DNA of 5,455 nt from Methylococcaceae bacterium NSM2-1 (lineage in GTDB: Bacteria > Pseudomonadota > Gammaproteobacteria > Methylococcales > Methylomonadaceae): positions 7,212 through 12,666 of the forward strand of contig NQJI01000114.1 of assembly GCA_002256705.1 (NCBI GenBank), given 5' to 3'. The notes under the pieces are model-generated. The model ran no database searches. It had not been told where the DNA came from and saw only the letters and a program-made list of their open reading frames with translations. A program made the position numbers and the translations under genes. Of the stretch, positions 1-5,369 are shown in pieces. The stretch's first letter is position 1; every line of letters begins with the position of its first letter.

Positions 1-3
1 GTT

Positions 4-270
4 TCATTTATACTCCTTAATGCCGAGCGAATCGAACCAATCCTTATAAATATCTAAAAATCTTCTTCTTGCAGCATTTATAAATCCTATTGATTTATAT
101 GAGTTTTTCTTGCATCTTTCCTTAAGTACTATTGTTGCATATTCTGGGTCGTAAGGATAATTTGTACAATTCAATTTAAACAATCTAGCTCGAATACCCT
201 CTTGACCGTCCAAATTTTTCGGATGCCTCAATATAAAATATATCCTCGATATAGGGCTCAAAATCAGCAT
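4..270 (-). CDS. Small hypothetical protein, possibly a frameshifted remnant
   Basis: An 88-codon frame that I do not recognise. The N-terminal third is hydrophobic and basic (MLILSPISRIYFILRH). The rest is basic and aromatic, with a helix-like C-terminal part (FINAARRRFLDIYKDWFDSL). A purine-rich GAAGGA lies about 9 bases before the ATG at 270, an acceptable ribosome site. However, the overlapping frame beginning at the ATG at 277 (stop at 185) encodes a more protein-like acidic stretch (YYADFEPYIEDIFYIEASEK), and that frame is open back to a stop at 320-322. A one-base shift near 205-220 would join that N-terminal part to the C-terminal part of this ORF. This stretch is far more AT-rich than the ftsH core. 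Either a short accessory gene or the end of a decayed one; function unknown. Confidence 0.4.
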   Translation of the reverse strand: MLILSPISRIYFILRHPKNLDGQEGIRARLFKLNCTNYPYDPEYATIVLKERCKKNSYKSIGFINAARRRFLDIYKDWFDSLGIKEYK

Positions 271-398
271 AATACATTTCCTTCAAGCAGTTATCGTCTT
301 CTTTTGTTGCATTTGAATTTTAATGTCAGATCAAGTAAAAATTACAGTAATTCCCTAAGAAAATAGACTATATTTTTTATTTCCTTACATTCCAGAAA

Positions 399-431
399 CG
401 ACTATAGCCAAGATTGTTGCGGCTAAAGTCG
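399..431 (-). terminator. Imperfect hairpin, possible weak terminator
   Basis: The arms CGACTATAGCC (399-409) and GGCTAAAGTCG (421-431) pair over 11 positions with a single A-A mismatch at 404/426, around an 11-base loop. Read on the minus strand, the 3' arm is followed only by TTTC, so the U-tract is short. It lies about 100-130 bases beyond the stop of the DUF6494-like gene. It could act as a weak terminator, an RNA-stabilising stem or a protein-binding site. The pairing is visible; the role is inferred. Confidence 0.35.
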
Positions 432-483
432 AATCACCTGAATAATTTTTCAACTGTTCTCAGATTATTAATTTACGCAAATA

Positions 484-521
484 ATTAGCCATTGAATAGC
501 AGGATTTAAGTCATGGCTAAT
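484..521 (-). terminator. Inverted repeat just downstream of the DUF6494-like gene
   Basis: Perfect 9-base arms ATTAGCCAT (484-492) and ATGGCTAAT (513-521) flank a 20-base loop. The structure begins 10 bases after the stop codon of the gene ending at 532, a typical place for a terminator or 3' stabilising stem. On the minus strand it is followed by TATTTG rather than a clean T run, and the loop is long, so intrinsic termination would be inefficient. Confidence 0.35.
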
Positions 522-531
522 CTGTAGATAA

Positions 532-738
532 CTATTCCAGATCTATGTCTCCCTCAATGCAGCAATTCAAGCCTATAGCGGGTACATTCAGAGTCATTTT
601 GACTGCTATAGTTTCTGTGCCACTTAACGTCCTGGATTCAATTGCTTTTAAAACAGCATGTTCAATTTCACGTTGTGAGGTAACTCCAACTTTCTTGAGA
701 TATTTTCGGACTTCCATATTCAAAGTGTCTTCATTCAT
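532..738 (-). CDS. DUF6494-like small protein
   Basis: A 68-residue soluble protein starting MNEDTLNMEVRKYLKKVG, followed by VTSQREIEHAVLKAIES and a beta-like, acidic C-terminal part ending in GDIDLE. This pattern resembles the small proteobacterial family known as DUF6494, whose biochemical role is unknown. It has no signal peptide or membrane segment. The start at 738 is preferred over an in-frame TTG at 759 because AGGAGGT lies 4 bases before the ATG, an almost ideal ribosome site; the TTG would place that site inside the coding region. It follows the pterin dehydratase gene in the same direction after 149 bases and could share its transcript. An inverted repeat lies just beyond its stop. 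The gene call is firm; the family assignment is from remembered sequence resemblance only. Confidence 0.82.
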   Translation of the reverse strand: MNEDTLNMEVRKYLKKVGVTSQREIEHAVLKAIESRTLSGTETIAVKMTLNVPAIGLNCCIEGDIDLE

Positions 739-748
739 TTTGACCTCC
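732..748 (-). promoter_or_regulatory. Strong Shine-Dalgarno site for the DUF6494-like gene
   Basis: On the minus strand the sequence reads CAGGAGGTCAAAATG. AGGAGGT ends 4 bases before the ATG at 738. This decides the start in favour of the 68-residue form and suggests efficient translation. Confidence 0.75.
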
Positions 749-887
749 TGATGGATCAACTAAAAGAACCGGTTTTCTGCATCCGGATACGGCATTAACC
801 ACCTGACTTCAGGATGCAATGCGAGAGATGATGAATCACCACCAACCATCAACACTGCATTCTGCTGAGAGCCATTTGGTCTGAAGT

Positions 888-1271
888 TTAATCATATTTG
901 ATGTATTTAAACCGAGGATCATCGGGTGTACCTTCCAATGCGCCACCTTCTTTGCCAGGCTGCCACATAATCACTTCTTCGATCTTGTGTGCAAGCTCAA
1001 AATCCTTGTTGGTAATACCTTTTGCCGCATGATTCACCAGCTTAACGATCACAAAGGCATATGAAACGGTAAGATCCGGATGATGAAATGCCGCCTCTGC
1101 CAAGTGCCCCACAGCATTAACCACCATCAGCGTACTTTTCCATCCGCTGGTTTTGTATTTGCGTCGAATCCAGCCGTTTTCCAGATACCAGTGCGGCAAC
1201 TCTTCCTTTAACCGGGCTTCAGCCTCTTCATCGGTATAGGTTTCTTCTTGTTTGCGTTCTCTCCATCCCAT
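888..1271 (-). CDS. phhB: Pterin-4a-carbinolamine dehydratase (4a-hydroxytetrahydrobiopterin dehydratase)
   Basis: A 127-residue cytoplasmic enzyme of the PCD/DCoH family. It dehydrates 4a-hydroxy-tetrahydropterin to quinonoid dihydropterin during recycling of the pterin cofactor of aromatic amino acid hydroxylases. The active-site signature is complete: E59-x3-H63-H64-P65-x5-Y71-x9-H81-x8-D90, with the three catalytic histidines H63, H64 and H81. Residues 35-50 (WIRRKYKTSGWKSTLM) form the usual strand and turn before it. It is longer than the roughly 100-residue core family, with an acidic N-terminal lead (residues 7-25) and a C-terminal tail after residue 104 ending DDPRFKYIKYD. AAGGTGG lies 9 bases before the ATG. 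No phenylalanine hydroxylase gene is in view, so the partner is unknown; PCD proteins outside hydroxylase operons have been proposed to act in other pterin metabolism such as the molybdenum cofactor. The symbol is by family only. Confidence 0.9.
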   Translation of the reverse strand: MGWRERKQEETYTDEEAEARLKEELPHWYLENGWIRRKYKTSGWKSTLMVVNAVGHLAEAAFHHPDLTVSYAFVIVKLVNHAAKGITNKDFELAHKIEEVIMWQPGKEGGALEGTPDDPRFKYIKYD

Positions 1272-1293
1272 AATAATGGCCCACCTTTATTTG

Positions 1294-1322
1294 ATTATAA
1301 ATTTGTAGGAATAATGTGTATA
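1294..1322 (-). promoter_or_regulatory. Candidate sigma70 promoter of the pterin dehydratase gene
   Basis: On the minus strand a perfect TATAAT -10 box (1299 down to 1294) follows a TATACA -35-like hexamer (1322 down to 1317, 4 of 6 matches to consensus) by 17 bases. Transcription would start around 1287, only about 16 bases before the ATG at 1271, just enough to include the AAGGTGG ribosome site. AT-rich sequence gives chance matches, so this is a candidate only. It would let the dehydratase and DUF6494-like genes be expressed apart from the upstream cfa-ftsH group. Confidence 0.4.
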
Positions 1323-1369
1323 ACTATCGCATCATCACACTATGTCATTTATTTGCGTGGTATTTGATG

Positions 1370-1915
1370 TTATTCATAAAGACAATCACTCAAATCGGGG
1401 ACTTTAAAAAATTTCGATTTTCGAATTTCTTCAGCATTTTCGCTTATGAGTTTGCCGGTCTTATCCAACCTGGACATTTTACTGTCATGGACCATTTGAA
1501 AGGCTTTGTCGAAATCTGCATTGATAAAACTTCTCGATAAATAAACGCACAAACAATAAACCTCTGAGTAATTATCAGGGCTGCCGGATGCACAATTATT
1601 GATCTTGTCTGAAAAAAGCCGCATTAAAGATATGACAAAACCATCATGTTGCCATGATACTGGCCGGTCCGAAACATCCGCTCCTTGAATAGCAACAGCA
1701 CCCAATGCGCAATAAGCAAGATTAATCATTCCAGCCAAAATTTCGACCATATCCCCCGCTTTAATCGTCCTAAATAGCTCACTGCCTTCCTCCATTAGCA
1801 ATGCCTGATGCATAATAATATCCATTTCTGATAACCGCACGTTTGCTCCATGTTCTGCCTGCGGGAATGAAAATGCGTCGTGAAATTCTCTAACCAGTTT
1901 CAAGTGTTTATTCAT
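1370..1915 (-). CDS. MazG/PRA-PH-like all-alpha NTP pyrophosphohydrolase family protein
   Basis: A 181-residue protein matching the all-alpha NTP pyrophosphohydrolase superfamily, in the subgroup that looks like phosphoribosyl-ATP pyrophosphohydrolase. Visible landmarks are VREFHDAFSFP (8-18), the first metal-binding motif EExxE as E42-E43-x-x-E46, the helix GMINLAYCALGAVAIQG (62-78), and the typical C-terminal block VHDSKMSRLDKTGKLI (142-157) followed by KFFKVPDL (168-175). Members hydrolyse nucleotides to monophosphates plus pyrophosphate; the substrate cannot be read from sequence. The position expected to be Asp in the second motif (DLxY of relatives) is Asn65 here (codon AAT), and the ExxD Glu position is Gly62, so activity may be reduced or altered. 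AAAGGAGA lies 6 bases before the ATG. The start also overlaps, as ATGA, the end of the extended upstream small ORF, which suggests translational coupling in the ftsH operon. Confidence 0.75.
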   Translation of the reverse strand: MNKHLKLVREFHDAFSFPQAEHGANVRLSEMDIIMHQALLMEEGSELFRTIKAGDMVEILAGMINLAYCALGAVAIQGADVSDRPVSWQHDGFVISLMRLFSDKINNCASGSPDNYSEVYCLCVYLSRSFINADFDKAFQMVHDSKMSRLDKTGKLISENAEEIRKSKFFKVPDLSDCLYE

Positions 1916-1977
1916 AGCTTCTCTCCTTTATCGGTTAACAAGCAGTTTTTATTTGAACTAATAGGTTCTGTTTCCGA

Positions 1978-2085
1978 CTATGATAACCCTAAGTTTTTTG
2001 GTATAGCGATATCCAATTTAATTCCGGCTGGCGTAGCATTTGCCTCTGTATCCGAATAATCAGCCCACGCCCGTGTACTCTCCAT
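1978..2085 (-). CDS. Cryptic small ORF between ftsH and the pyrophosphohydrolase, amber-interrupted
   Basis: An unrecognised 35-codon frame. Its product begins MESTRAWADYSDTEANATP and ends GIKLDIAIPKNLGLS. The ATG overlaps the stop of the frame-restored ftsH as TAATG. The frame stops at TAG (1978-1980), yet beyond it stays open for 21 more codons (beginning SETEPISS and ending LLTDKGEKL) to a TGA at 1912-1914 that overlaps the next gene's ATG as ATGA. One sense change at the amber codon would give a 57-residue protein coupled on both sides. No signal peptide, membrane segment or known domain is visible. The IPKNLG portion faintly recalls the start of Ohr/OsmC peroxidases, too weak to assign. 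It may be a real small protein, a point-mutated gene, or sequence error at the TAG. Confidence 0.4.
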   Translation of the reverse strand: MESTRAWADYSDTEANATPAGIKLDIAIPKNLGLS

Positions 2086-2201
2086 TACTTACTCTCAAGT
2101 AAAGCAGTCATTTCCTCTCTGTTAATGACCTCTTTTTCCTGTAACAAGTTGGCCAGTTTTTCCAATGCCGTTCTGTTTGCGGTGATGATTTCCCGGGCGC
2201 G
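2085..2201 (-). other. Displaced C-terminal coding segment of ftsH (other frame)
   Basis: In the frame one base away from the main ftsH ORF, the minus strand encodes the expected FtsH ending: [20 protein letters not shown] followed by [18 protein letters not shown] and TAA at 2085-2087. This matches the usual family tail (a leucine-rich helix followed by a short E-I/V-I-rich segment). The join falls right after H613 of the main ORF. Joining the two gives 651 residues, a normal FtsH size allowing for its N-terminal extension. Confidence 0.85.
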
Positions 2202-4039
2202 TGTTCGCCTTCCTCAACCAGCGCCATTATTTCTGTATCGATGATGCGAGCTGTCTCATCGCTGTAATTGCGATATTCCGATACTTCGGTTTCCAGAAAC
2301 TGAAGCTGCTGGCGTTTGCCATAAGTCAGGGGTCCGAGTTTTTTGCTCATGCCCAGACTGCAAACCATGTTACGGGCAATGTCACTGGCCTTTTCAAGAT
2401 CATTCTGGGCGCCGGTTGAGATGCTGCCCAGGGCGATTTCTTCAGCCATGCGTCCGCCCAGTAAAATGGCTATCTGGTCTTTCAGCTCATTCTCAGTGGA
2501 CAGGAACTTTTCCTCGACGGGTAATTGCAAGGTGAAGCCCAGTGCAGAGACGCCCCGGGGAATAATGGAAATTTTATGCACCGGCTGCCCTGTTGGCACA
2601 TGTTCGGCGACCATGGCGTGTCCCGCCTCGTGGTAGGCGACCCGGCGCTTTTCCTGTGGATTTAATACGCGATTTTTCTTTTCGGGCCCGGCGAGTATAC
2701 GATCGATGGCGGCTTCAAAATCTTCCATTTCAACCTGGTTATGGCCGACCCGTACTGCCATAATCGCCGCTTCATTGGCTATGTTGGCCAGATCGGCGCC
2801 GACCAGCCCCGGCGTGCGTTTGGCAATGACCGCTATATCGATATTTTCAGCCAGGGTCATAGCCTTGGTGTGCAACTTGAGTATTTCGATACGATCTTGC
2901 AAATCCGGTTTATCTACGACGATCTGGCGGTCGAAACGGCCGGAACGCAGCAGGGCTTTATCAAGCACTTCGGGACGATTGGTCGCCGCCATGACGACAA
3001 CACCGACTGAGGTATCAAAACCGTCCATTTCGGTCAGCAGCTGGTTCAAGGTCTGTTCCCGCTCATCGTGTCCGCCCATCACCACGGGTCCACCGCGAGA
3101 GCGGCCGATGGCGTCCAGTTCATCGATGAAGATGATGCAGGGGGCTTTACTGCGCGCCTGGTCGAATAGCTCGCGAACGCGGGCAGCGCCGACACCGACA
3201 AACAGTTCGATAAATTCGGAACCGCTGATATTGAAGAACGGCACCTTGGCTTCCCCGGAAACGGCACGCGCCAGCAAGGTTTTACCGGTGCCGGGCTGGC
3301 CTACGAGCAGCACGCCTTTAGGCATACGACCACCCAAGCGCTGGATTTTTTCGGGCGCTTTTAAAAAATCGATGGATTCTTTCAGTTCCTGTTTGGCGCT
3401 ATCGGCACCTGCCACATCAGCAAAGGTAATGTTGGTCTGGGTATCCTGATGGATGCGGATTTTGTTGCCTAAATTGAGAAAAGACTGCGGCCCACCTGCA
3501 GTCGCGCGGCGCATCACCCAGGACCAGATCAGAGCGATGATTAAAAAGGGAATAACCCAGTTGAAAAAAATATTGGTCAGCCAGTTCTCCCCGCTTCTGA
3601 CCACAAAATCCACTTTATTCTGTGCCAGCATTTGTGCAAGGTCATTTTGCCATAAGGGGATCGTCACAAAAGGTTTACCTGATTCTTTCGGATCGTCAGA
3701 CTTGATAACACCGGTAATAATACGCTCAGTCACGACGGCCTTGTCAATTTTTGCTTCCTGGACCAGTTTAAGAAACTGGCTATAGGAAATTTCATCGCGT
3801 TGCACTTCATTGATGCTATTGAACAAAGACAGCATCAGGATTAAAAACAGAGCAAAGTAAACAAATCTTTTTTGCTTGAAACCATTCGATTTATTATCCG
3901 AGGGTTTATTGAGTTCCAGCTCCGGTTCTCGCTTGAATAGATAATCGATACCTTTGGTCAATAAGTTCTTCAGGCTGGTGTAGATAGTGCTTAGCAAGGT
4001 TAACACAGCCTTGATAATAGTGTTTTGTGGCTTATCCAT
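2108..4039 (-). CDS. ftsH: ATP-dependent zinc metalloprotease FtsH, C-terminally frameshifted
   Basis: A membrane-anchored AAA+ protease of 643 residues as read; FtsH forms inner-membrane hexamers that unfold and degrade membrane and short-lived cytosolic proteins. Order of parts: a 57-residue cytoplasmic lead with an amphipathic stretch at 11-35, TM1 (58-76), periplasmic domain (77-152), TM2 (153-176), AAA domain (about 205-450), protease domain (from about 455). Key residues are Walker A GQPGTGKT (247-254, with Gln248 where Pro is usual), pore FVG (280-282), Walker B IIFIDE (302-307), arginine fingers R365 and R368, zinc site HEAGH (470-474) and third ligand D547. After H613 a one-base deletion shifts the frame, giving about 30 unrelated residues in place of the C-terminal helix. 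The start at 4039 has GAGAGGA 9 bases upstream. It follows cfa by 50 bases, probably in one transcript. No folP, glmM or ftsJ neighbours, so probably a paralogue of the housekeeping copy. Confidence 0.93.
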   Translation of the reverse strand: MDKPQNTIIKAVLTLLSTIYTSLKNLLTKGIDYLFKREPELELNKPSDNKSNGFKQKRFVYFALFLILMLSLFNSINEVQRDEISYSQFLKLVQEAKIDKAVVTERIITGVIKSDDPKESGKPFVTIPLWQNDLAQMLAQNKVDFVVRSGENWLTNIFFNWVIPFLIIALIWSWVMRRATAGGPQSFLNLGNKIRIHQDTQTNITFADVAGADSAKQELKESIDFLKAPEKIQRLGGRMPKGVLLVGQPGTGKTLLARAVSGEAKVPFFNISGSEFIELFVGVGAARVRELFDQARSKAPCIIFIDELDAIGRSRGGPVVMGGHDEREQTLNQLLTEMDGFDTSVGVVVMAATNRPEVLDKALLRSGRFDRQIVVDKPDLQDRIEILKLHTKAMTLAENIDIAVIAKRTPGLVGADLANIANEAAIMAVRVGHNQVEMEDFEAAIDRILAGPEKKNRVLNPQEKRRVAYHEAGHAMVAEHVPTGQPVHKISIIPRGVSALGFTLQLPVEEKFLSTENELKDQIAILLGGRMAEEIALGSISTGAQNDLEKASDIARNMVCSLGMSKKLGPLTYGKRQQLQFLETEVSEYRNYSDETARIIDTEIMALVEEGEHAPGKSSPQTERHWKNWPTCYRKKRSLTERK

Positions 4040-4065
4040 TATGCTTAGTCCTCTCAGTAGTCCTG

Positions 4066-4081
4066 TTTTTTTATTAAAAAA
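4066..4081. repeat. A/T-only inverted repeat in the cfa-ftsH gap
   Basis: A run of seven T, then ATT, then six A lies in the 50-base gap between cfa and ftsH. The stem would be only A-U pairs around 3 bases, with no GC-rich part. It is more likely an AT spacer, or a site where the ftsH leader stays unstructured, than a terminator, which supports co-transcription of the two genes. Confidence 0.4.
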
Positions 4082-4089
4082 TCACCTGT

Positions 4090-5229
4090 TCAGCGTACCG
4101 AAAAATATCCACCTCGTACACCGTTTTTTGATAACACAATCTGCCAGAGCTGATTACCACGTGCCCGGAATGCGCCGGCACATGAAAGTAAATAATATTT
4201 CCACATCAGGAAGAACCGGTCATCATAGTTATCTTTTATAGTTACCCAATTTTCGGAAAAGTTTTCAAACCAGCACATAAGCGTCTTATCATAATCAGCG
4301 CCAAAGTTATGCCAGTCCTCCATGACAAATTTTCCTTCTATAGCTTTTGCAATTTGCTTGATGGAGGGGAGCATACCCCCCGGAAATATGTATTTATCTA
4401 TCCATGGATCGACACTGATTACTGTTTTATTGTTCCCAATCGTATGCAATATAAACAAACCATCATCCTTGAGACATCTTCGAGCAATCTTCATATACCG
4501 GCTATAATTCTTGTAGCCTACATGCTCAAACATTCCAATCGAGACAATATGGTCAAAGGTCTCATTGAGGTCCCGATAATCTGCAAAACGTATTTCTATA
4601 GGCAGATCGGCACACAACTCTCTGCACAGGGCAATCTGTTCACTGGAGAGGGTTATTCCTACGCAAGAAACATCATATTTTTCAACCGCGTATTTCATAA
4701 AACTCCCCCAGCCGCAGCCGATATCGAGAATTCTTTGGCCGGGTTGCAGATTAAGTTTTCTGCAGATTAAATCAAACTTATGCTCTTGCGCCTGATCGAG
4801 CGTCTTTGCCTCTTTCCAATACCCGCAACTATACGTCAATCGGGCATCTAGCATTAAACGGTATAAATCATTGCCAATGTCATAATGGTGCTTCACTATA
4901 TGTGAAACGAGGTGCTTGCTTTGCCGGTTTATAAAATAAGCCCAAAGCCCGTTCTTAATTGACTGAGGATCAAGCATTACTCGGCTTTTAACTTGTGCAG
5001 AACAGAATTTATTAAATAATTCATCGAGTTGATCAGAATCCCACCACCCATCCATGTATGCTTCACCTAAGCCAAGAGACCCTTGAGTAAGTATCCTTTC
5101 ATACAGATTCGGATTGTAAACACTGATATCCCACGGGTTTTCTCCGTTAAAAAAAATATCCGTACCTTCCAGCAGCTTTTCGAGTTTCGCCCGGAATTTA
5201 TTGTGCGTATTATCGATCTTTTTACTCAT
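4090..5229 (-). CDS. cfa: Cyclopropane-fatty-acyl-phospholipid synthase
   Basis: A 379-residue enzyme that adds a methylene group from S-adenosylmethionine across the double bond of unsaturated phospholipid acyl chains at the inner membrane, usually on entry to stationary phase or under acid and other stress. It aligns by eye with E. coli Cfa (382 residues) over its whole length with a constant offset of 4 in the catalytic region. The N-terminal lipid-handling domain carries GSLGLGEAYMDGWW (50-63). The SAM-binding loop is LDIGCGWG (168-175). Catalytic and bicarbonate-binding positions are all present: C135, E235 (in MFEHVG), H262 and I264 (in LHTIG) and Y313 (in FGADYD). No signal peptide or membrane span, consistent with a peripheral membrane enzyme. 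The start at 5229 matches the E. coli N-terminus; the ribosome site is weak (GAGAG about 4 bases upstream). First gene of the apparent cfa-ftsH operon. Confidence 0.96.
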   Translation of the reverse strand: MSKKIDNTHNKFRAKLEKLLEGTDIFFNGENPWDISVYNPNLYERILTQGSLGLGEAYMDGWWDSDQLDELFNKFCSAQVKSRVMLDPQSIKNGLWAYFINRQSKHLVSHIVKHHYDIGNDLYRLMLDARLTYSCGYWKEAKTLDQAQEHKFDLICRKLNLQPGQRILDIGCGWGSFMKYAVEKYDVSCVGITLSSEQIALCRELCADLPIEIRFADYRDLNETFDHIVSIGMFEHVGYKNYSRYMKIARRCLKDDGLFILHTIGNNKTVISVDPWIDKYIFPGGMLPSIKQIAKAIEGKFVMEDWHNFGADYDKTLMCWFENFSENWVTIKDNYDDRFFLMWKYYLLSCAGAFRARGNQLWQIVLSKNGVRGGYFSVR

Positions 5230-5369
5230 AGTTACTCTCTAATGATAACCGGAGCACACAAAATACCCAAGCAAAGCGGTGGTTAGAATTTTATGTCGGT
5301 ATTTGGTGTTAAGCTTGAAAAATCTAAGAATCACTCATCTTAAATATCCTTTGTGTTGCATACATTTTA
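5230..5369 (-). promoter_or_regulatory. cfa upstream leader region, promoter not resolved
   Basis: These 140 bases lie between the cfa start and the tandem stop codons TAATAA at 5367-5372. The cfa promoter should be here. The best -10-like hexamers on the minus strand are TAAAAT (5293 down to 5288) and TATCAT (5247 down to 5242). The first lacks a good -35; the second would leave a leader of only about 6 bases. No clear operator or riboswitch was seen. A stationary-phase sigma factor promoter, as known for E. coli cfa, would be hard to see by eye. Confidence 0.35.

Larger units (their letters stand above)
271..531. other. AT-rich intergenic region with inverted repeats
   Basis: No convincing gene lies in these 261 bases. 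They contain a 13-base odd palindrome (AATTAC-A-GTAATT at 340-352), an 11-bp imperfect hairpin (399-431) and a 9-bp perfect inverted repeat (484-521). The last two are listed separately. The region lies downstream of the DUF6494-like gene and upstream of the leftmost ORF, so it should hold the 3' end of one transcript and perhaps the promoter of the next. No convincing sigma70 promoter was found for the leftmost ORF. Confidence 0.5.

Noticed and set aside
739..759. Extended TTG start of the DUF6494-like gene
   Set aside because: It would place the strong AGGAGGT site inside the coding region; the ATG at 738 has ideal spacing and gives the family-like N-terminus.
778..818. TGCATCC/GGATGCA inverted repeat in the dehydratase-DUF6494 gap
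   Set aside because: Seven-base arms separated by 27 bases, competing with shorter palindromes inside (ATCCGGAT, CCTGA-CT-TCAGG) and with no T-tract; could be chance.
1316..1540. A 74-codon plus-strand frame
   Set aside because: It overlaps the 3' end of the pyrophosphohydrolase gene antisense and shows no ribosome site or family resemblance.
1978..2085. Small ORF as an Ohr/OsmC peroxidase fragment
   Set aside because: Only a short stretch (LDIAIPKNLG) recalls that family; no catalytic cysteine motif follows in any frame.
2706..3449. A 247-codon plus-strand frame
   Set aside because: It lies fully antisense to the conserved AAA domain of ftsH, and its serine-rich translation is typical of a shadow of a high-GC coding strand.
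4066..4081. Terminator between cfa and ftsH
   Set aside because: The inverted repeat is only A-T pairs with no GC-rich stem, so termination is unlikely.
4309..4770. A 153-codon plus-strand frame
   Set aside because: Antisense to the SAM-binding and catalytic part of cfa, with no recognisable domain.
2108..5229. A transmissible locus of stress tolerance (heat-resistance island) because of the extra FtsH
   Set aside because: None of its other hallmark genes (small heat-shock proteins, ClpK, YfdX, KefB-like transporter) is present, and no mobility genes are seen.
5242..5270. TTGGGT-17-TATCAT as the cfa promoter
   Set aside because: Spacing is right, but transcription would begin about 6 bases before the ATG and leave no room for a ribosome site.
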